A DNA stretch of 64,000 bases from CAVPMW01 sp963706515. Lineage in GTDB: Bacteria > Chloroflexota > Anaerolineae > Anaerolineales > UBA4823. Positions 56,793-64,000 of this stretch are shown here, piece by piece (positions within the stretch are counted from its first letter, which is position 1; each line of letters begins with the position of its first letter). The stretch is taken from contig CAVPMW010000011.1 of NCBI GenBank assembly GCA_963706515.1, positions 1-64,000 of the forward strand, read 5' to 3'. The position numbers and the translations under genes were made by a program. The notes beneath the pieces are model-generated. The model was not told the DNA's origin and did not search any database. It saw only the letters and a list, made by a program, of their open reading frames with translations.

Positions 56793-59352
56793 ATGTTCCA
56801 GCTGAACGATAGCCCGCCTTCACCCCTGTTTTCATCCATCCCAATCAGAGGTAATTGTTCCCTCGATGATCTGCATTCGAGGGGTGTATCACCCGAAATG
56901 GCGCAGGCAGTCGAAGCTGCTCCCCGCGGCCCAAGTGTCTGCCGGGGCATCCCATTCGAGATCGACAGGGTTGTTTTGCTCGCCGGTCAGGAGCAGGCCG
57001 TGGCCTTCGACCCGCTTCAAGCCCGCTGGCTGGTGTTTTTACACACGGCTGATCTGCAGCCTTTAGCCGCAGGTCCCGCTGGATTTATCTCGCCCATGCG
57101 CGGCGAGGGCCGGCTCAATGAGCATGCCGCCGATTATGTAATGCTCTACCAGGATGGCACAGAAGCACGGGCTCCCATCCACCTCAGGCATCAAATCGGG
57201 GGTTTCACCCATCGCTGGGGTGAGCAGTGCTTCCAGGCGGTGCCTTCAAGCAAACCGCACCCGGTGCGCGCAGCCCACGAGCAGCCCGCTACCGATTGGA
57301 GCAGATCCCAGGTCCGGGTCACCGCCGGGGACGACACTCCCTGGCTCAGCTGGCTTTGGGCCTGGGAGAACCCGCACCCAGAGAAGCTCATCACGGGCAT
57401 TCGCTTCGAGCCGGTCTCGGGGCTCATCGTGATTTTAGGCCTGTCAGCCGGGGCTGCAGTTGAAGAGCCGCTGCGCTGGCGCAGCCGCCGGAAAGCCGTG
57501 CTCCACCTGCCTTCACAGGTCGGGTTCCAACCAGATTTGGACGAGATGGGTCAATTAGCGCAGATCCAGCTTGACCTGGGGCAGGTCATCTCCGCCGGAG
57601 CGCAGACCATCTATCCGGATGGAGACTGGGAGGCTACCTACAACAACCAGATCCCGAGCGCTTCCAGCCACAATATCCTGCTTGAGTACACGTCACACCC
57701 AGAAGCCTGCTTCCACCTGTGGGACGGCTCGCTCATCCCTGTGGAGCAGGTTGAGAGTGGGGCTGTAGAATCGCTCCTCCAATCGGTTCCGCCTGCTCTG
57801 CAGCGGGTGACTCTGCGTGTGGTGGAACGCGGCAGCCATAAATTGGTTGCCGCCAAGCTGCACGTGCATGGGGCGCAAGGTGAGTATCTTTCGCCAGTGG
57901 ACCGCCACCGCATCGTCAACCCAACCTGGTTTGAAGATTACAGCGTGGATTTTGCCAACCAGGGACTGCACAGCTGCACCTACATCTCCGGAGAGACAGT
58001 TATTGACCTTCCGCTCGGGAAGGTGTACATCGAGGTCTCCAAGGGGTTCGAGATCCGCCCGGTGCGCAAGGTGATCGAAATTTCCCCCGACACCCAAGAA
58101 GTGACGATTGAGGTCGAGCGCCTGCTCCGCTGGCGCGAGCGCGGCTGGGTGACAGCCGATACGCACGTGCATTTCCTCTCCCCGGGGTCTGCCCTGCTGG
58201 AAGGCGCGGCGGAAGGGGTAAATATCATCAACCTGCTGGCCAGCCAGTGGGGTGAGCTGATGACCAATGTCGGTGACTTTGATGGCCGGAGCACCTGGAG
58301 CTCGCGGGAAGGCGGAGGCGAGCAGGAATATCTGGTGCGGGTGGGGACCGAGAACCGGCAGCATGTCTTGGGGCATATCTCACTGCTGGGTTACCGTGGG
58401 AGGATCATTGCCCCAATGACAACCGGCGGTCCGGATGAATCGGCCCTGGGCGACCCGGTGGGCTGCCTGCTGACCCAATGGGCGCGCCAGTGCCACCGGC
58501 AGGGCGGTCTGGTGGTGGTGCCGCATTTCCCCAACCCGCGCGCCGAACACGCCGCAAGTATCGTATCCGGTGAGATCGATGCGATCGAGATGACCTCCTG
58601 GGAGAATCTTTACGATGGGATCGATCCGTACAGCCTATCCGACTGGTACCGCTACCTGAACTGCGGATACCAGCTTGCCGCGGTGGGCGGGACAGATAAG
58701 ATGTCGGCAGATACTCCTGTCGGAGCGGTAAGGACCTATGCCCACCTTGAAGAAGGTCAACCTTTCACCTACAGAGGCCTGGATGGACGCTGTCCGCCGC
58801 GCCGAGACGTTCGTCACCTACGGTCCACTGCTCGAGTTCTTTGTCGGACGGCCTTCCCATGGGCAGCCGCATCTCGCTGCCCGCCTGCCGGAGGCACCCT
58901 GGATGTTACCTGGCAGGTTGCCAGCGTCACGCTCCCCATGTCACGCGTCGACCTGGTGGTGAACGGAGAGATCCGCGAGAGCCTTGAAGTGGACCCTCAG
59001 TATGCCAGCGGGCAGCTGGACGGTGCCTGTGGAGCGCAGCGCCTGGATGGCTCTGCTGGTCCGCGGCCATTATCCCGATAAGCCCGAAATCATTGCCGCC
59101 CATTCATCCCCGGTGATGATCGCTGTCGCCGGCTCTTACCTGATGGCTGTCCCGGACGCAGTTACGATCCTGGAGCAGATCGAGGGCGCCCTGGCATTTC
59201 TGGACACCATCGGCACGCGCGCCGAGGACCGGGCTTACAAGCGGATGCGCCTGATCCTCGTGTCTGCCCAGCGCAATTTGCATAACCGCATGCACCGGGA
59301 GGGTTCCTTTCACGACCAGGATCATTCGTCCAGCGGTCACGATCATCCTTAG
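56793..59352 (+). CDS. CehA/McbA-family PHP-type metallohydrolase, copy 1 (frameshifted)
   Basis: About 850 residues. The N-terminal two thirds are beta-rich, with long segments of unknown fold. The PHP-like metal site starts at GWVTADTHVHFLSPGSALLE and continues with LGHISLLGYRGRIIAP, VVVPHFPNPRAEHAASIVSG and LAAVGGTDKMSADTPVGAVR. Breaks lie near 58785 and 59015; the rebuilt C-terminus ends SSSGHDHP. CehA and McbA hydrolyse carbamate or amide esters in the literature, but here sugar-ester or phosphate substrates are equally possible. A second copy lies convergent to it. Confidence 0.8.
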
Positions 59353-59402
59353 CTGGCTGACCAGGTTGCAGGTTCCATTTGTAGAATTGAGAGTTCCGGG
59401 GA

Positions 59403-61925
59403 TCACTCCTCCATCCGGGCGCGGACAGCACGCGATAGCTTCTTTGAAGGGCTGCTCAAGGTAGCCCAGGTGGCTGGTCTCAGCATGAGCGTGAGTCACC
59501 TCGCCCGGAACGGTTTGTCGCGAGCGCTCGCCGATGTACGCCAGCCCTCCATGCAGCAAGGTGAGCATGTACTGCATGGTTTCCGGGTTGTACATCTTCC
59601 ATCGCTCGCCCAGGCTGAGGTAGACCGGTGAGGTGTGCGCCATAATGCCGCGTTTCAGTTCATCGAAGTGGCGGGCAGAGTCATAATAGTTCTTTCCGCC
59701 AGCCCGGGCAGCCAGCCAGGTATCGTGGTCGATGTTCAGCCTGGCTCTTACCGAGAGCTCTTTTTTCCCTCCTGCATCTTCAACCGCAGCCACCACCCTT
59801 CCTTCCTGGACAATCTGCAGGCAGTGCATGGGGAAAATCGAGTGCGCCTCAGCCTGCACCTCGACCATTCCCCCATTTCCCCGGAGGTGGAGAGTATCGC
59901 CGGGCTGCGCCCCTTCTACTCGGAAGCTCAGCAGCGGCCCGCTGGTCAGGAATGTCCTTCCCTGGATGAGACCCTTGATCCAGGCATCATAGCTGAAGGG
60001 TTGGTCGGGCGGGATGTATACGTAGGTTCGGAATAAGCCGACCGGCACTTCGCCGGACATTTTATCCGTCCCACCCACGAGCGGCAGCTGATATCCCCCA
60101 TTGAGATAACGGTAATATTCCAGGTGACCGTACTGCTCGTGGAAAATCATTTCCACCGCATCGCTGCGCCCGGTGGCAATGAGCGCCGGCGCTTCCAGGT
60201 TTGGATCCGGAAAATGGGGGAGGATCACCGTCCCTCCCTGGGCATGGCACTGGTCAGCCCAATGGGAGAGCGTTGTCTCAAGCGAGCCGCCGAATTCTGC
60301 TTCACTCGGCCCATCCGAGGACAGCGGCAGATACCGGAGCTTTCAAGCCCAGCAGGCTCAGATGCCCGAGGATGTGCTGCCGGTTTTCCTGGCTGGTATA
60401 CACAATGGTTTTTCCGTCTGCAGAAGGCACCGGACGACCGAGGAACTCTTCGATATTCGAGAAATGGTTCCCCCATTGAGCTTGCAGCAGGTTGACGACG
60501 CTGAGATCCTCCGCCTGCCCTTCGAGCAGCGCCCCAAAGGTCGACAGGAAATGGACGTGGGTATCGCCGCAGTACCAGCCCTGGGATTGCATGTCGGTCA
60601 TTCGCCGGATCGGGATGACCAGCTCCCGCTGGCCCTTTTGAAGGTAGAGCACCTTCCGGTAGGGTTCGTACTCGAACCCGTGAGCGATATCCGCGATCAG
60701 CTGACCAGCCGGCAGCCAACCCTGGCAGGTTCCGTCGATGTAGGCGTAAGTAGAGTTTCCCAGGCGAACGTCGCCGCCGACGTCGATGTTGACGGTGCCC
60801 TGGTCGGAAAGCAGGTGATCGTGATGCCCGTGCGGCGCGTAGGGAATGCCATTCGACGAGCGGAAATGCACCCGGCAAGGGACGGGTCTGCCGGAAATCT
60901 CGTCGATGACTTTTACGTGCACCCAGCTCAATTCTCTGTCAACGATCTCTACTCGGGATAGGTCAGATTCAGCCGCGCCTCGCTCGAGCAGCTCTCGCCA
61001 GCTGAACCGGTCAACGGTCTCACCGGCTTGTTTGACTTCCAAAGTGGCTGATGGCTGGGCAACGACCTGGGCGTAGACTCCTGAGCCAGCGAGGTTATAT
61101 TCCTGCCCAAAACCAGCCATGGGGTCTTGCAGATACTCGTCCAGGTGTTTGCCCGGGAAGCGGGTAAGTGTAGCTGGTTTGCCCGCGGTCCACGCTGACG
61201 GAGAATGACGCCGGTTTTCCCGGGATACCGGGGCTTTTCTTCCGGATGGTGAGGGTCTTTTTAGCAAGCCTGCCAATGGGGTCCTCATCCAGATTGCTGG
61301 CGGTGATGGCTGCGATGAAAAAGGGCCTGTCGCAGGGTTCAACGTGCAGCGAGACCAGCGGAATATCGGGATGCGGGTTTTTCCAGCTCCACAAGACGAA
61401 CCAGCGCGGCCAGGCTAATCCAATTTCCGTTAACCGCCAGCCTAAAAAGTTCCAGGGGCCGTTTTCCCTTTCGGCGAAAGATTCCTCCTGGTCCGCCTCA
61501 GCCAATAACGGCAGCTGACCCCAGCGCGGGGGCGCAACCGAGATTTCGAGCCGCTCCCGGATGGGGCACTCGACCTCCCTGCCGTCCGCATAGCGGAACG
61601 AGTACGTGGCGATCAGCTTCCCTACCGCCTCGCCTGAATAGAGATTGGTTTCAAGCAGGCGGTGGGCGATGATCAGCCATTTTGGAGAGGAATGAATTGC
61701 AAGCTCAACCGGCTGCCGGTATCCATCCGTGCCGAAATAAACCAGGCAGTTATCCTCGCTGCCGTTCCCGATCCGGAATGGCAGCCCTCGGAAAACTTGT
61801 TCCCCCAGCGGGTAGCCATGTGAAGCCGGATGCCAGGATTCGTCGGCGAATTTATCCCCCCGGTCAAAGAGCTCAGGTCCAAAATTCGCCCATTGGCTGA
61901 TGTCTACTGGATCGTAATCGCTCAT
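59403..61925 (-). CDS. CehA/McbA-family PHP-type metallohydrolase, copy 2 (frameshifted)
   Basis: About 835 residues from the Met at 61925 (MSDYDPVDISQWANF). The metal site is GWYCGDTHVHFLSTFGALLE, LGHLSLLGLKAP, VILPHFPDPNLEAPALIAT and LPLVGGTDKMSGEVPVGLFR. Breaks lie near 61190, 60305 and close to the end, where LSRAVRARMEE stops at 59403. The N-terminal part shares the EQVFRGLPFRIGNGSEDNCL and WSWKNPHPDIPLVSLHVEP layout with copy 1. The two genes end 50 bases apart, facing each other. Confidence 0.78.
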
Positions 61926-62008
61926 TCTTCCCTCCAGGGTGCGGGGATAAAACGTGCAAGCTATTATATCTTTCTCTGTTAAAATCTCCCTCCGCCCGCC
62001 TACCATCC

Positions 62009-62045
62009 TATTTTTCGGGTTTTTCTCTTTCAACAGCGTAACTCC
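62009..62045. repeat. Solo end related to the 9.35-kb MITE
   Basis: CCTATTTTTCGGGTTTTTCT, then CAGCGTAACTCC at about 62033-62044, parallels the right end of the MITE (CAATTTTTCGGATTTTTCTC, then CTGCGTAACTCC). No matching left end is found, so this is a decayed or partial copy. Confidence 0.5.
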
Positions 62046-62335
62046 AATATTCTTTACTACTTGTATTTCACCGGTATTTTATGTAGAATAAACACGACCA
62101 ACTCCTCATAAACAATATCCGATAATTTGGCAGCTGAGCCGCAGTCGACGAAGATTGCCTGTGACACTTCGGAGTCCCTAGATGATATCGAACAGACCCT
62201 GACCGCCAGCTCGTGGTGAAGCTGAACGATGGCACATTCCATAAGGCCAACTTCAAGTTTAAAAAGTAACAGGCAGGGAACGCACCTTTTTATCAAGAGC
62301 GGAGCCGGTTGGCTCCGCTCTTGTCATTCTGGTGT
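62046..62335. other. Intergenic stretch with terminator hairpin
   Basis: A short rightward ORF at 62183-62269 (28 residues, ending VKLNDGTFHKANFKFKK) could be the tail of a lost gene, but nothing supports it beyond codon content. A perfect 13-bp hairpin lies at 62294-62323. Confidence 0.35.
62294..62323. terminator. Hairpin terminator
   Basis: CAAGAGCGGAGCC (62294-62306), loop GGTT, exact complement at 62311-62323, with a short T-run on the left side (CTTTTTAT) that would serve the leftward membrane-protein transcript. Confidence 0.6.
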
Positions 62336-62668
62336 TTAACAACCGCTCCCACCAAAGCACTGCATCAGACCCACGAGCATAGGATATACCCAGAACAATG
62401 CGAGGAGGGCGGCCCCAGCAACACTTAAGCTGAAAGTGATCGTCCGTTCTTTTACCTTGCCGCCGCGTACGGTCCCCACGGCATAAAACACGAGGTAAAA
62501 GAAGATCCCGGCGAGGAGCCATATCACAGGGAAATGCCAGATCGATATCGAATTCGTCGCCTGTGGGTTTTCGTTTAAAATCTCAAGCCCCACATACAGC
62601 AGAGCGAATAATAATCCGGTAATCCCTGCAATGATTCCTGTCGAATATTTTGCATTTATGATATTCAT
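62336..62668 (-). CDS. Small hypothetical membrane protein
   Basis: An intact 110-residue protein with three helices: GIIAGITGLLFALLYVGLEI, WHFPVIWLLAGIFFYLVFYA and SLSVAGAALLALFWVYPML. The C-terminus CFGGSGC ends in Cys. No family is recognised. AAGGAG lies upstream of the ATG. Confidence 0.65.
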   Translation of the reverse strand: MNIINAKYSTGIIAGITGLLFALLYVGLEILNENPQATNSISIWHFPVIWLLAGIFFYLVFYAVGTVRGGKVKERTITFSLSVAGAALLALFWVYPMLVGLMQCFGGSGC

Positions 62669-62736
62669 AAATATTAGCTCCTTAAAGAAACCTCAAAGAG
62701 GGGTACCCTCTTTTTTGGTCTTTTTAATGGACTTGG

Positions 62737-63466
62737 TTATATTTTGTCGTTTGCGGACACGGTATAACAACCTTCTCTAAACCTGGGTGCGGAGCTGCTC
62801 ACATTGAAGGCAGCCGCAACTTCCACGTCGGTTGCATAGCCTTTCGCTACCAGCTCCTTACCCGAGCTACAGTTCAACAAGCACTCCAGCAGTTTTTCTC
62901 GAAAATGCAGAAAAGCTGCTTCTGCAAGAGCCGCTTCAGGGGACTTCGTTCCCTGAAGAAAGTGGATGATCGCTCCTGAACCTACCAGATCTTCAAACGC
63001 TGGGCGCAGGGTTTGGTTGTCGGGCCAACGCTCTCCTGCAGGCGCAGTCAAGATTCGATCTCCCAACTTTTGGGCAGCCCTGGCTACAGCTTGCGCATTC
63101 CGTAAACAACCCGTGAATGTCACTGCATCTCCCGTTGCCAGCGACAGGGTTGCGCCGTTTGGCGAAGGCAATACCAAGCGAGTGCTAGGGGGAATGCTGA
63201 GCAGCGAGGTGGGTGAGAGCGAGTAGCCATCGCTTCGAGTCGAACCTGCGAGCAAAGCCCCGAGTGACCGCGCGTATTCCGTGGCTGTTTCATCTCGCCA
63301 GCGATAGGGATATACGACAGCCCCCCTGCCGAGTTGCTACATCCACGGATGTCGAGAAAGATAGCACATCCACGATGATAACGACATCACAATCCGGCGC
63401 GAGGCGCTCTACGCCCTCAATGCCCCACTCGCAGCGGATATTGAACTCGGCCTGGTCAAAGAACAT
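62737..63466 (-). CDS. ComB-like 2-phosphosulfolactate phosphatase (frameshifted)
   Basis: About 243 residues from the Met at 63466 (MFFDQAEFNIRCEWG). CDVVIIVDVLSFSTSVDVAT is the signature acidic region, and after a break near 63330 the protein reads VVYPYRWRDETATEYARSLG and LVLPSPNGATLSLATGDAVT, the ComB S/P-P-N-G-A motif. ComB removes phosphate from 2-phosphosulfolactate in coenzyme M synthesis, but bacterial homologs without a CoM pathway are common, so the real substrate is uncertain. Confidence 0.8.
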
Positions 63467-63752
63467 CACGCATCTCCTAACCGTTGCTGCGATAAACGTC
63501 TGGCTGGTCCGCTTGATAAATGGACCGTAGGCTACCCGCCTCTGTTCTCCAACATTCGGCTGATGCTCACCCTCGTTCTCTAAGTACAGTCACATAACTT
63601 ATGAATGATGGCGCTTCGATTATTAGCCTTGGAAATACCTGAACATTCGACAGAATTTATGTGACTGTACTTAGGGATTTATCCAGTTTAACTTATCGGT
63701 TCGGGAGGTTTTTCAACATCCTGGTCTGATCAGCAGTGGGTCCAAAACCCCT
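63467..63752. other. Intergenic region with MITE
   Basis: It holds the upstream region of the ComB-like gene and a 93-bp element at 63581-63673. No gene recognised. Confidence 0.5.
63581..63673. mobile_element. IS630-type MITE with 15-bp terminal repeats
   Basis: Perfect inverted ends AGTACAGTCACATAA (63583-63597) and TTATGTGACTGTACT (63657-63671), flanked by TA on both sides (63581-63582, 63672-63673). The dyad extends one further base pair beyond each TA. TA duplication and long perfect ends suggest mobilisation by an IS630/mariner-type transposase. It encodes no protein. Confidence 0.7.
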
Positions 63753-64000
63753 TTAGCCAGCGGATATTTTCTGGCTCATCCGGGCGATGAACTCGTTCCA
63801 CACGGGGACGTCACGTCCTCCCCAGATCTGTTCTCGAAATGCTTCCGCTTGCGCTTCCGTCCAGCCCAGGTGGGCTTGCGCGTAGAGGGAATAAAAGGCT
63901 GTCACGCGGAAATTCGCCGCGCAGTGGATCAGGGTCTTGCCCGCCGGCAGGCTGCCCATGGTGCTCTCAAAAGCCTCGAAATCGCTCTCCAGAGGATTGC
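63753..64000 (-). CDS. Protein tyrosine phosphatase-like protein (partial at window edge)
   Basis: The visible C-terminal 82 residues contain LIHCAANFRVTAFYSLYAQ. The His-Cys followed by Arg resembles the phosphatase loop of a small bacterial protein-tyrosine-phosphatase-like family with HC-x4-R rather than the classic C-x5-R. It continues beyond the right edge, so its start is not seen. The C-terminus is VWNEFIARMSQKISAG. Confidence 0.6.
   Translation of the reverse strand, partial: NPLESDFEAFESTMGSLPAGKTLIHCAANFRVTAFYSLYAQAHLGWTEAQAEAFREQIWGGRDVPVWNEFIARMSQKISAG

Noticed and set aside
62057..62296. 79-residue leftward ORF
   Set aside because: No motif, no ribosome binding site, and it covers a hairpin and a likely gene remnant on the other strand.
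1..64000. tRNA, rRNA, tmRNA or CRISPR features
   Set aside because: Reading both strands revealed no cloverleaf with conserved arms, no rRNA core words and no regularly spaced repeats; a covariance-model search would be needed to exclude small RNAs.

Overview
The window looks like a metagenome-derived contig in two parts. From about 6.68 kb to the right end it is a moderately GC-rich bacterial chromosome whose gene set fits Chloroflexota, probably Anaerolineae: sugar ABC transporters, UroD-like paralogs, PIG-L deacetylases, lipoproteins with Pro/Thr/Ala-rich linkers and many Gfo/Idh/MocA dehydrogenases. That assignment is inferred from gene content. The first 6.68 kb differs. It is AT-richer, carries a Tat-exported DUF362 protein with a polyferredoxin, an IS91-type element with its own tyrosine recombinase, and a small toxin/antitoxin-like pair, and it ends abruptly inside a truncated methyltransferase gene. 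It could be an integrated island or an assembly chimera. At least twenty conserved genes in both parts carry one or more frame breaks, some in homopolymers, so many breaks are probably sequencing errors. Genes are given here as reconstructed spans.

Layout. 0.2-2.7 kb: DUF362 protein and membrane polyferredoxin. 3.06-5.5 kb: IS91-like element bounded by imperfect inverted repeats. 5.7-6.7 kb: small hypotheticals. 6.7-15.8 kb: secreted beta-helix protein, a 112-bp MITE with an 8-bp target duplication, a BNR-repeat protein with a MoaD/ThiS-like partner, a broken VOC gene, DUF1801, a GT39 membrane glycosyltransferase, an AlkX-type DNA glycosylase and a LuxR regulator. 15.8-19.3 kb: a tightly coupled operon of WYL regulator, HerA-type ATPase and PD-(D/E)XK nuclease with an inverted-repeat operator candidate in front. 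This is the best candidate for an undescribed DNA-processing or defence system here. 19.4-32.2 kb: aldo/keto reductase, YdcZ exporter, epimerase, polysaccharide deacetylase, a xylose/ribose-type ABC transporter, a ribokinase-like kinase and two copies of a NagB-like isomerase plus PIG-L deacetylase module. 32.2-48 kb: a truncated ROK gene, three UroD-like proteins and a ten-gene operon for sugar or glycoside oxidation. 48-62 kb: a LacI-controlled locus with GH5, creatininase-like, ABC importer, GH43-like and two convergent CehA/McBA-type metallohydrolases. 62-64 kb: small membrane protein, ComB-like phosphatase, an IS630-type MITE and a partial phosphatase-like gene.

How it fits together. Most of 19-62 kb is a carbohydrate utilisation region. 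Two importers bring in sugars, glycosidases (GH5, GH4, GH43-like) and deacetylases trim them, dehydrogenases and isomerases convert them, and ribokinase-like and BadF-type kinases phosphorylate them. One regulatory circuit can be read directly: the same 28-bp palindrome lies downstream of the -10 of the lacI promoter and overlaps the -10 of the promoter in front of the SBP/permease operon. Both promoters are TTGACA-17-TATAAT. A second set of repeated palindromes of about 54 bp sits in front of three rightward genes near 29.5, 32.6 and 34.7 kb and may serve another regulator, possibly the ROK protein.

No rRNA, tRNA or CRISPR array was recognised by eye.
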